Notes: a model not told the origin generated them from the letters alone. 9,403 bases of DNA from Planctomycetota bacterium (GCA_002691835.1 NZJA01000074.1:1-9403); one strand, 5' to 3'. Counted from the stretch's first letter, positions 1 through 7,078 are shown. Program-made: numbers and translations.

Positions 1-556
1 ATTGAACACCAACAAAATTTCCATTGTTCAGCCCACCATCAAAAACCAGTACGTCGCCGAAGTCCGCGGCTAAGATGGTCGGTGGAACAGGATCAGGATC
101 GGGATCAGGATCTGGATCTGGAGTTGGTTCTGGTTCTATTTCGATTTCTGCAGGTGGTACAGCATCGAGAGCAAAATCTTGCGGTTGAGGAATGTCTTCG
201 TCTGACGATTCTGCAAGAGGCGCTGTGAATAAATTTGCAGGAGAAAGATCAGCAATCGTGAGTGCGTCTGCTAAATCTGCAGAAAACGGATCAATGCTGG
301 TACCTAAACCACCACCATTATCTAAGGGAATATTGTCTATATCACTAGTGACTTGCTGGCCGAGAGGTGACGGCTGAGCGACTTCAACAACAGGAGTCTC
401 AATATCGACATTATTATATTTTGTGGCACCTTCGGGATTGTCTGCGACTCCAGCACCCTGATGGGGCTGACTATTGGGCACAAAATTATTTTTGTTTTCC
501 TCAGCAACAGACGCTTCGTCAGCCGAATTATCAACAACAGGAGAATAACTATCCAA
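1..556 (-). CDS. N-terminal part of a large acidic, probably type I-secreted surface protein (partial)
   Basis: An open frame on the minus strand runs from about 556 to the left edge without a stop, about 185 codons. The product is very acidic (Asp/Glu-rich with almost no Lys/Arg), has no signal peptide or membrane segment, and is rich in Pro, Ala, Asn and Gly. Around 91-138 it encodes a linker reading EPEPTPDPDPDPDPDPVPP, made by eight imperfect hexanucleotide repeats. Beyond the linker it reads TILAADFGDVLVFDGG, which may begin a repeat or calcium-binding region outside the window. It lies directly downstream of, and in the same direction as, two ABC exporter subunits and an HlyD adaptor, the usual place for an exported RTX or adhesin substrate. 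The start is uncertain: TTG at 556 is the furthest possible start below an in-frame TAG (572-574), with no clear ribosome binding site; GTG at 483 is another option. No family was recognised, and the substrate role is inferred from context and composition. Confidence 0.68.
   Translation of the reverse strand, partial: MDSYSPVVDNSADEASVAEENKNNFVPNSQPHQGAGVADNPEGATKYNNVDIETPVVEVAQPSPLGQQVTSDIDNIPLDNGGGLGTSIDPFSADLADALTIADLSPANLFTAPLAESSDEDIPQPQDFALDAVPPAEIEIEPEPTPDPDPDPDPDPVPPTILAADFGDVLVFDGGLNNGNFVGVQ
91..138 (-). repeat. Imperfect hexanucleotide tandem repeat encoding a Pro-Asp/Pro-Glu linker
   Basis: On the plus strand eight consecutive 6-base units follow each other (gatcag, gatcgg, gatcag, gatctg, gatctg, gagttg, gttctg, gttcta). 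On the minus strand these encode the alternating acidic-residue/Pro linker of the partial protein at 1-556. The third-base variation suggests selection on the dipeptide rather than recent slippage. As the unit is a multiple of three, changes in copy number would alter linker length without shifting frame. Confidence 0.8.
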
Positions 557-725
557 TCGAACCGAGTGCGACTAATCAAATAGTAATAAGCTATTTAAAT
601 CGAAGAACATCTTCAGAAAGCATGCGACCTAGAACTGTCACCGGGAAAAGCAGCGATAAGCCGAAAGTCATTGTGCAGGAATGGATCTAAAGAGCTGAAA
701 GTAAACTGAGAATTTCAGGATTGAC

Positions 726-2108
726 CTATTCACGCATCGCTCCATTGATCGTCCGAACAAATGGATGGAATAGGTATTGGAGAACATTGCTTCGCTGCCC
801 TTTGATATCTGCAACGACGGGCATTCCAACCTGTACAGGGTATTTTTGATTAGAGGAATCAAGGTATTGCCGATCAAGCTCAATCATTGCATTGTAATAA
901 AATTGACGGTCATCAGGATTTTGAACAGTATCCCCAGAAATGGACGTCAAACGTCCAGGAATAGTGCCATAAATGGATGAGTCAAAAGGCTGAAGATTAA
1001 CCTCGACATCTTGCCCGATATGAACAAAACCAATATCCTGTGATGGGATTCGAGCTTCAACTAATTTTGTTGTACCAGCTGGTACAACCGACGCAACCAC
1101 AGCTCCAGGTGCCACGACAGCTCCAGGTGCAGAAAAACGAAGATCGCTCACTGTTCCTGATACTGGTGCTTTGACAACCATTCGTGATAGTTGAAAACGA
1201 ACTTTCTTGATATTTTCTGCAACAACTGATTCCTCATTGACCAAGGAAGCTATTTCTGAATTTTGTTCGAGTGCTAAGCCTGATTGAAGACTTTGAAGAT
1301 TAGCCTTTGCTTGAGCCAGTGCCTTTCTAGCCTCATTACGTGCACCTCGGATTTCCTCAACTTTTGCCTGAGAGTTAACAAGTTGAAGCCTTGAGCTTGC
1401 ACCATCTTTTGCTAGTGAGGCCCACATATCTCTTTCTTCAATTAGTAGTTTCAACTGTTGATTGAGGCCATTAATCTCTGCAGTTTTCTCGGCAACAACA
1501 GCGTTAGCTGACTTCAATTGATCTGATGCATTCTCTAATCGGCTAGTTAGAAGATTCTGTTGCGCAACACTTACCTTGCTTTCATTGAAACCATCAACAT
1601 TATTGTGTCTGGGCAATACATCGTCTCCACGAATTGCAGCTCGTAGCTGTTGTTGCTGAATAATGAGAGCATCCAACTTAGATTTTGTAGCAGAAAATTC
1701 ACTACCTACCATTTGTGGGTTTAATTGAAGTAAAGGATCTCCCTTAGTAACTGACTGACCATTTTTAACGTTAACAGATGAAACAATACCACCTTCTAAA
1801 TGTTGAATGATATTGACGGAACCTTGAGGTATGACTTCACCAGAAGCTTCGATAACCTGGGTAATGGGCGTTAGTGCAGCCCATGGGAAGAAAATAAGAG
1901 CTGCTGCGCCTAACACATAAAGGCTTCTTTTAACAAATAAATTATCCTGCGGATCTTCAAGTTCTAAGGCTTGAGCTAATCTATTTCTACCTATCAATGC
2001 ATTAGAGTCTGATGCTGACAAACCAGGAAGTTTGCTAAAAAGTGAAGCTGAACTGGAAACCTTTGAACTTGAATCTGGGGTGATTCCATTTGAAGTAGAG
2101 TTTGCCAT
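726..2108 (-). CDS. HlyD-family type I secretion membrane-fusion (adaptor) protein
   Basis: This 460-residue protein is the periplasmic adaptor that links an inner-membrane ABC exporter to an outer-membrane TolC-type channel. A Ser-rich cytoplasmic N-terminus (1-60) precedes one membrane segment at about 62-82. A lipoyl/barrel half follows at about 88-130 (EASGEVIPQGSVNIIQHLEGG). A long Gln/Ala/Leu/Glu-rich helical hairpin spans about 135-305. The second lipoyl half and beta-barrel begin at about 310 (VVKAPVSGTVSDL). The C-terminus at about 425-460 (VQVGMPVVADIKGQRS, then YLFHPF) matches the HlyD/PrtE-type ending. Length and order are normal for the family. It starts with ATG 49 bases after the upstream ABC gene, with no obvious ribosome binding site. 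A 14-base direct repeat (1099-1112 and 1117-1130) encodes the doubled APGAVV, and a perfect 20-base palindrome lies at 1069-1088. The family call is secure; the exported substrate is inferred to be the protein at 1-556. Confidence 0.93.
   Translation of the reverse strand: MANSTSNGITPDSSSKVSSSASLFSKLPGLSASDSNALIGRNRLAQALELEDPQDNLFVKRSLYVLGAAALIFFPWAALTPITQVIEASGEVIPQGSVNIIQHLEGGIVSSVNVKNGQSVTKGDPLLQLNPQMVGSEFSATKSKLDALIIQQQQLRAAIRGDDVLPRHNNVDGFNESKVSVAQQNLLTSRLENASDQLKSANAVVAEKTAEINGLNQQLKLLIEERDMWASLAKDGASSRLQLVNSQAKVEEIRGARNEARKALAQAKANLQSLQSGLALEQNSEIASLVNEESVVAENIKKVRFQLSRMVVKAPVSGTVSDLRFSAPGAVVAPGAVVASVVPAGTTKLVEARIPSQDIGFVHIGQDVEVNLQPFDSSIYGTIPGRLTSISGDTVQNPDDRQFYYNAMIELDRQYLDSSNQKYPVQVGMPVVADIKGQRSNVLQYLFHPFVRTINGAMRE
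1069..1088. repeat. Perfect 20-bp palindrome inside the HlyD gene
   Basis: The bases GTTGTACCAGCTGGTACAAC equal their own reverse complement with no mismatch. They lie within the coding sequence for the second barrel region of the adaptor. In RNA they could form an 8-bp stem with an AGCT loop. No T-run follows on either strand, so this is not a standard terminator. Its role is unknown and it may be a chance result of codon use. Confidence 0.85.
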
Positions 2109-2157
2109 AAAAAGAATTGCAAGTGAATGAAGCAGTGTCAGAGAATCAATTGAAAGG

Positions 2158-4317
2158 CTAGGTTTTAGAATGAACCATCATTTCAAGTTCTTTTTGTGTA
2201 CCCTGGAATGTAGAAACACCCTTGTCAATAATGCAAATATTATCAGCTAATTCAAGCATTTTATTATTAGATGTTGTCATGATGATACATCGCTCTTGTC
2301 TTGAAAACCTACATTGTTTTATCCGCGGAAGCGCATTAACAACTGCCTCGAATTGGATGGGTGTCAATCCTTGACTAATATCATCAATCAGAAGAATTGG
2401 TGAGTCCTTAATTAAAGCCTGAGCGAAACTCATAAGCTTTTGTACTCCAACAGGAAAATAATAACTCATATCATTATCCAAATAAGTATCAAAACCCTCT
2501 GGGAGATTCTCAATATAATCATAAATGCCTATCATTTCACATATTTCTTTAACAGCATCTATGGATGCATCAGGATTCATTGCTGTTAAATTTTGCCATA
2601 GGCTTCCTTTGAGAAATTGACTATTATTCATTACATATGAAATATTACTCTGTATATCCTCATTCGTAAACTGACGATAATCTTTACCGTCAAACGAAAG
2701 ATTGCCATTTGCAATTGGATAGAGTTGAGCAATGACGTTGAGCAATGTTGATTTTCCACATCCTGATTTACCAGTTATTGCATAAATGGTACTAGGAACA
2801 AATCTAAGATCAATTTTTGCTAGTAATAGCCGTGAAGTGGTGGGAATTCGACAAGAAATTGAATCCAATTGAATTGAACCGTATAAACTTGATTTTGTAT
2901 TGACAGTGGGTCTTGCAACAGGAGAATAGTTTCTTAGTTTTAAGAAGCGGTCCAGCTGACCATATTGCTTGCTAATAGTATCAAAACGAAGCAATGCATT
3001 CATTAAATATTGAAAGGGAGTAAAAACACGCCACACAATAAACATGGCAGCAATTAAGTTGCCAAGTATATTATTACCTGCTGGACTAGTAAACATTATC
3101 CAAGCCCCAACAGCAAGAGTAAGAGTACCAGCCATTTGAGACGAGGTTGAGGTTAATATTTGTAGAACACCAGCTTGTTTGTTAAGAACCAAACCACTTT
3201 TAGTACTTTCACCAGATAAAGCTCGGATACGTTGTATCCAGATCAATTCAAGATGCGAAAGCTTTATTTCCTTAAATCGTCTAACAATTTCTAACTGAGC
3301 TTGCAAGATACCAACACTTGTTTTAATATTTAATTCTTCAGCACCGCTATAATACTTCGATAAAACTACAATTATTGAACCACTTATTAGCATAATAATA
3401 ATTGGAACAAAAACAAGATTTCCAGCAATAAGCCCAATTGCAATTAAATAAATGATGATAAAAGGGAAATCAAGTAACGCTAGAGCCAACGGTCCTTTTA
3501 AGTAATTTAGCATTGCATCTAAATTTCTTATCCTCGTGTTGTAGTTACTTAGATTGATACTCTTGATTTGAGAGTAATCAAGGCCTAAAAATTTCTGAGT
3601 GACTTTCATTCCAAATAATGAATCAAGCTTTCCAGCCATCTGACTGATTAAATTTGAGCGCCACTGACGCATATTGAATTCGAGGATAAATAAAGCCCCA
3701 ATTCCAAAGAATAATAATAATGATGAGATCAATGCTTCGCCTGGAATGGCAATATTGTAAATTGCACGCAAATAAAGTGGCAATGATAAAGCCAGCAATG
3801 ATATCCCAAGACTAATCCAATAAAGCAAAGAAATTTTATTGGAGAATCGATAGGCTATATTTTTGATAATTGATACTTCGTCATTGGAATTTATTTCATC
3901 CAGAATTAAAAGTAATCCACCAGGCTCAACATTGTTAATGTCAAATCGACCTTTTGCATTTCCTGCGACAATTAAACCTTGATTTTCTGTAAATAGAACA
4001 AAGGGTTGATTGCTAGGGTCAATATATAAAGCTGGTAATGTATGAATATTGATTGATTTAAAATCTTTAAGGTTTTTAAGTTGAGAATTATAACCAAGTC
4101 TTAAAAATAAATTTCTTGCATCTACAAGATCCATTTCCTCTGGATCTCTTCCAATGAGATTCGCGATCTCGTTAATTGAACCTGTCCATTCAATTTCTTG
4201 TAAAAGGAGCCTGATACAAAAGACAAGGGGTAAATCAGGACTAAGAGATAGATCTCGTATCAGTGGTTTATTTTCTGAATGTCCCAGCGTTTTGGAATTT
4301 TCAATTGAAGTTTTCAT
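2158..4317 (-). CDS. Type I secretion ABC transporter with C39-like domain and degenerate nucleotide-binding domain
   Basis: This 719-residue inner-membrane exporter half has an N-terminal region (about 27-140) resembling the C39-like domain of LssB/LapB/HlyB-type exporters, which binds substrate but does not cleave it. The only nearby Cys (34) is not in the peptidase DCG context. The membrane domain spans about 160-440 and the nucleotide-binding domain about 480-719. Walker A is intact (GKSGCGKST, 516-524) and Walker B reads ILLID (641-645). Other sites are altered: the Q-loop reads SYVMNN (Asn for Gln at 564), the LSGGQ signature aligns with FPVGV (621-625), the catalytic Glu is Asp646, and the switch His aligns with Ser683. 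The ATG overlaps the stop of the preceding ABC gene (ATGA) and has a strong ribosome binding site. Heterodimer formation with that neighbour is inferred from the overlap. The family call is firm; ATPase competence is doubtful from sequence. Confidence 0.92.
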   Translation of the reverse strand: MKTSIENSKTLGHSENKPLIRDLSLSPDLPLVFCIRLLLQEIEWTGSINEIANLIGRDPEEMDLVDARNLFLRLGYNSQLKNLKDFKSINIHTLPALYIDPSNQPFVLFTENQGLIVAGNAKGRFDINNVEPGGLLLILDEINSNDEVSIIKNIAYRFSNKISLLYWISLGISLLALSLPLYLRAIYNIAIPGEALISSLLLFFGIGALFILEFNMRQWRSNLISQMAGKLDSLFGMKVTQKFLGLDYSQIKSINLSNYNTRIRNLDAMLNYLKGPLALALLDFPFIIIYLIAIGLIAGNLVFVPIIIMLISGSIIVVLSKYYSGAEELNIKTSVGILQAQLEIVRRFKEIKLSHLELIWIQRIRALSGESTKSGLVLNKQAGVLQILTSTSSQMAGTLTLAVGAWIMFTSPAGNNILGNLIAAMFIVWRVFTPFQYLMNALLRFDTISKQYGQLDRFLKLRNYSPVARPTVNTKSSLYGSIQLDSISCRIPTTSRLLLAKIDLRFVPSTIYAITGKSGCGKSTLLNVIAQLYPIANGNLSFDGKDYRQFTNEDIQSNISYVMNNSQFLKGSLWQNLTAMNPDASIDAVKEICEMIGIYDYIENLPEGFDTYLDNDMSYYFPVGVQKLMSFAQALIKDSPILLIDDISQGLTPIQFEAVVNALPRIKQCRFSRQERCIIMTTSNNKMLELADNICIIDKGVSTFQGTQKELEMMVHSKT

Positions 4318-6023
4318 TGGACACCTCCAACTTTAGTGGCTAATAATGGTTGAATCGTTTGATTGCATATTTTTCCCAGAACCGGACTTGCACCTGAGAT
4401 CACTAATGTTGTACGGCCTTTGCAACAATTTATGATCGTCTGCAAGCCTTCTATGAAAGACTTTCCAAACGTACATCCATTTAAATCAATAAAAAGAATC
4501 AGCGGATTTTTAGACAATCCGGAAATAATGTGGAGTAGTTTTTCATCATCCGCAGTTAAGCCTGAACCCATCTGATTTCCAATGATAGTTTCGTATCCTA
4601 GTGGAAGGGTTTTTATCTTCTCATCAATCCCGAGTAAATATGACCAGAATAGAGCACTTCGTTTGTACTTTGAAGGCTGAAAGCAACTTAAATTTTGCAT
4701 CAAAGAACCATAAAAAGATCTAAAAGACGGATTTACATACGCTATTTGGTTGACAACTTCAGTTCCAGAGTATTCACTTAGAGGAATATCATTCAATCGA
4801 ATTATTTGATCGTTGTCTGCCAGAACAATGTTTTCAAACATCTTTGTTATCTCAATAGCATTAGACTTAGAATTAATCCAATTGCTTTCATTTTGATAGA
4901 TATCTAACGTGCCAAGCTCTGATGTTGTAATGGTGAAACTGCCCGATTCCGTTGGTGAGATGGTATTTGTAGATTTAATATTGTTGATCTCAATAATGGG
5001 TGTACTCATGAGTGCTTGGTATTCATCCTGTGAATGCACTAGGCTTCTGTAACTGCTCCATAACGTGGAAAGTCTTTGCCAAGGGTTGAAAATTTTACCG
5101 ATGAGTAAAATTGCTGAAGCTAAAGCACCAACCAACAAACGATCGTTGATCACTAAAATTGCACCGAGAGTGGCGACTGCTGCGAGCGTTGCTTGACTCA
5201 CAAGGTTTCCGAAGGCTTGATGCTTTAAAAGATATTGATTGTTTTTCATTCTTCGCCAAGACAGACGTTCCTGTAAGGGCTCTAAAGAGGTTAAATACTG
5301 GGTATTTAATCCGTTGGCTTTAATGAGATCAGCAGAATCAACAGTATCAATCTGAGTATTTAATCGATTGATTTCTAGTTGATCCTGCTCTTTACTAACA
5401 ACTTCAAAGTCATTAGCAAATGATAAGGACTTGAAAAAGAACACAGTAATGCCAAATACAACAGGCAAAACAAGTATTCCACCGATTGCAAATAAAATCA
5501 AAATAAATATAATTGAAAAAATCAAATCAATGGCTGTTGTCAATGATTGCAACGCTGAATTATCTTTCAATAAATTAATGCTGTTTAATCTCGATATATG
5601 TTCTGAAGGAGATGATTCTAAAAAGTTTCGAATCGGAATCGATACAAAGTGACGAATTGCATTGACTCGTTTCTCATGGGTAACTCTTGCACTATCTTCA
5701 CCGACTAAATCAAGTCTCATTATCTTTAACCAAACTGATATTGTCATTAAAACAACAACTAAAATTGTCAGAACGATCAAGCTTTCAGTTGCTCGTCTAG
5801 GAAGAATAACTGAATAAACAATATTAATATAAATAGGAGCTGAGAGCTCTAATAGATTGATCAAGATAGAAGCTATAACTATTTGACCAATTCGATACTT
5901 ATTCCAACTGAATTGCTTAAGAGACTGAAAGTATTGATGATGATACAATTCATACAATAGATTCTTGTATTTTTGTTGTTTATTTTTAAAATATCTATTT
6001 AGATTAGGGATGAATTGCTTCAC
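4314..6023 (-). CDS. Type I secretion-type ABC transporter subunit with a pseudo-ATPase domain
   Basis: This 569-residue protein has an exporter-like membrane domain (segments about 45-75, 82-100, 163-200 and 275-312) and a C-terminal region of about 225 residues that still follows the layout of an ABC nucleotide-binding domain. Where Walker A should be (about 376-390) it reads QNESNWINSKSNA, with no GxxGxGKS. The Q-loop is AYVNPS (Asn431 for Gln), followed by a conserved-looking YGSLMQNL. The signature position reads LTADD (489-493), Walker B is ILFIDL with Leu514 in place of the catalytic Glu, and the H-loop reads ISGAS with Gly for His. It has no C39-like domain, unlike its partner. GTG at 6023 is the first start after an in-frame TAA, without a ribosome binding site. 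It is first in the secretion operon and overlaps the next ABC gene. The likely role, inferred, is the non-catalytic half of a heterodimeric exporter. Confidence 0.85.
   Translation of the reverse strand: MKQFIPNLNRYFKNKQQKYKNLLYELYHHQYFQSLKQFSWNKYRIGQIVIASILINLLELSAPIYINIVYSVILPRRATESLIVLTILVVVLMTISVWLKIMRLDLVGEDSARVTHEKRVNAIRHFVSIPIRNFLESSPSEHISRLNSINLLKDNSALQSLTTAIDLIFSIIFILILFAIGGILVLPVVFGITVFFFKSLSFANDFEVVSKEQDQLEINRLNTQIDTVDSADLIKANGLNTQYLTSLEPLQERLSWRRMKNNQYLLKHQAFGNLVSQATLAAVATLGAILVINDRLLVGALASAILLIGKIFNPWQRLSTLWSSYRSLVHSQDEYQALMSTPIIEINNIKSTNTISPTESGSFTITTSELGTLDIYQNESNWINSKSNAIEITKMFENIVLADNDQIIRLNDIPLSEYSGTEVVNQIAYVNPSFRSFYGSLMQNLSCFQPSKYKRSALFWSYLLGIDEKIKTLPLGYETIIGNQMGSGLTADDEKLLHIISGLSKNPLILFIDLNGCTFGKSFIEGLQTIINCCKGRTTLVISGASPVLGKICNQTIQPLLATKVGGVQ
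4323..4328 (-). promoter_or_regulatory. Strong Shine-Dalgarno site (GGAGGT) for the second ABC gene
   Basis: GGAGGT on the minus strand lies 5 bases before the ATG at 4317, inside the last codons of the upstream ABC gene. Together with the ATGA stop/start overlap this predicts translational coupling and matched production of the two ABC subunits. No other gene in the left block has so clear a site. Confidence 0.75.
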
Positions 6024-6055
6024 GGATAACCATTAGATGTGCCTGATCTTTATTT

Positions 6056-6081
6056 TAGTGACTTTTTTTACGCTGTCACTA
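6056..6081. promoter_or_regulatory. Inverted repeat TAGTGAC-N12-GTCACTA upstream of the secretion operon
   Basis: Seven-base arms (6056-6062 and 6075-6081) flank a T-rich 12-base spacer, 32 bases upstream of the GTG of the first ABC gene. A further GTCACT occurs at 6166-6171 in the same intergenic region. The arrangement suits a dimeric repressor or activator site, or a hairpin in the leader of the minus-strand transcript. No known regulator motif was recognised. Confidence 0.35.
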
Positions 6082-6146
6082 CTCAGCCGACCCCAAAAGT
6101 GCGAATTACTTACATTTTGAAGGATTTTGTTTAATTTTCACTATAC

Positions 6147-6152
6147 TATAAT
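6147..6152 (+). promoter_or_regulatory. Possible -10 element (TATAAT) for the plus-strand MshEN-like gene
   Basis: A consensus TATAAT lies 103 bases before the GTG at 6256, in the intergenic region between two divergent genes. No convincing -35 box stands at the usual spacing: TTGAAG is 24 bases upstream of this hexamer, or 19 bases upstream of the overlapping TATACT. The reverse strand of the same stretch reads TATAGT, so this AT-rich core could serve either direction. The region is AT-rich, so chance matches are likely. Confidence 0.25.
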
Positions 6153-6255
6153 TTTTAACTTAGGAGTCACTTAGGCGCCACTCATGCTATTCTCAGAGTA
6201 TTTTCACCAAACAAGGATATGATTATCGTTATATTATGATTTTAGATAAGAATAC

Positions 6256-6924
6256 GTGTCCGTTAAACTTCTTCTAAAAAATGATGTGACTCGCGTAGAG
6301 GTTGTAGGTTATGGTCATTCATTCCCCCTCAACTTTTCTATTGTAGCCCCCTACACGGAATCTTCATTTATTGAAGAGCTCATTATTCAGGAGTTTGGAA
6401 CGACACGCTTAGACCCGAATCAATTATATTCTTTCTTATCTAACGATTCGTTGGTTCAAAGTAAGTTTGAAGGGCCTGAATTGGTCTCAGGGAGTCTTTC
6501 TTATGATCACAAGGAAAACCAATCAAGTGATTTTAATTCTCAGGCTTTAGGTAAAAAGTTAGTTCTTTGTGGTTTGCTCTCTGATGAAGACCTTGACGAA
6601 CTACTTGACAGATTTCAGCCATATTCAAATACACAAAGATTTGGTGAATTTCTTCGGCTTAATTTGAATATCCCTTTCCAAATACTTGATTTTTTTCTAA
6701 CAAAAAGCCTTGCAAGTCTAGATTTTAATTCTTTAAGGCTTGGCGAAAGACTTTCCAATCTCGGTTTAGTCTCCCAATCATCTGTAGATCAAGCTCTTGA
6801 ACATCAACGTATTAATGGTGGTCGTATTGGTGATATACTTGTCACCCAAAATGCTATCAATCGTCAGTTAACAGATTTTTTTGCCAGGTTAGAGCTCAAT
6901 GAATACGGTCAATTTATTATTTAA
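6256..6924 (+). CDS. Stand-alone tandem MshEN-like (GspE N-terminal type) domain protein, possible c-di-GMP sensor
   Basis: This 222-residue soluble-looking protein has no membrane segment and no ATPase domain. An unrecognised N-terminal region (1-95) is followed by two repeats of the MshEN/GspE N-terminal type. Repeat one runs from LGKKLVLCGLLSDEDL (98-113) to RFGEFLRLNLN (128-138). Repeat two runs from RLGERLSNLGLVSQ (161-174) to RIGDILVTQNAINRQL (190-205). In the second, a 24-residue unit starting RLG and ending Gln184 is followed by five residues and then a second unit starting RIG, the layout of c-di-GMP-binding MshEN domains. Its second unit is imperfect (Asn199 where Gly is expected), and the first repeat is more degenerate (Ala97 for Arg, longer spacer). 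GTG is the first start after an in-frame TAA at 6247. The gene diverges from the type I secretion operon, suggesting a regulatory or accessory role. Ligand binding is inferred and not certain. Confidence 0.82.
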   Translation: MSVKLLLKNDVTRVEVVGYGHSFPLNFSIVAPYTESSFIEELIIQEFGTTRLDPNQLYSFLSNDSLVQSKFEGPELVSGSLSYDHKENQSSDFNSQALGKKLVLCGLLSDEDLDELLDRFQPYSNTQRFGEFLRLNLNIPFQILDFFLTKSLASLDFNSLRLGERLSNLGLVSQSSVDQALEHQRINGGRIGDILVTQNAINRQLTDFFARLELNEYGQFII

Positions 6925-7078
6925 ATAGGTTCTTTGGTTGTAAAATTTTTGTCCAATTAACAATCAATTGCGATAAAGCTCGAGCAGACTCTAGAATTCT
7001 TAGAAAATACTTTGTTTATCACTTGACCACCAAAACTTTTTGTTGATATGGTTTGTTTTCTTGAGTATGAAGAGCGTC
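6925..7078. other. Convergent intergenic region without a recognised element
   Basis: These 154 bases separate the 3' ends of the plus-strand MshEN-like gene and the minus-strand DCC gene. They contain short weak inverted repeats (for example CAATT-N7-AATTG around 6957-6973) but no stem followed by a T-run convincing enough for a terminator. The base composition changes from AT-rich to more GC-rich around here, which makes this the likely edge of the secretion block. Confidence 0.5.

Noticed and set aside
27..140. Active C39 peptidase in the 719-residue ABC protein (numbers are residues)
   Set aside because: The region has the domain's layout but lacks the peptidase Cys motif, so it is better read as a non-cleaving C39-like domain.
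337..579. Minus-strand frame of 80 codons beginning at TTG 579
   Set aside because: Low-complexity Leu/Ile/Arg translation in a different frame from the acidic protein; nothing supports it and it stops internally while the other frame continues.
367..690. Plus-strand frame of 107 codons rich in Gln, Tyr and Arg
   Set aside because: Its composition is explained by being antisense to the acidic, Val/Pro-rich minus-strand protein, which continues open to the left edge and fits the operon.
1099..1130. 18-base period tandem repeat in the HlyD gene as a mobile or regulatory repeat
   Set aside because: It encodes the doubled APGAVV that fits the normal barrel-region length of the family, so it is probably a coding coincidence.
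6024..6255. tRNA or other RNA gene in the divergent intergenic region
   Set aside because: No cloverleaf arms, CCA end or recognised riboswitch pattern could be traced.
6957..7045. Possible terminators in the convergent gap (CAATT/AATTG and ACCA/TGGT pairs)
   Set aside because: Stems are only 4-5 bp, AT-rich or with long loops, and no T-run follows in the right place.
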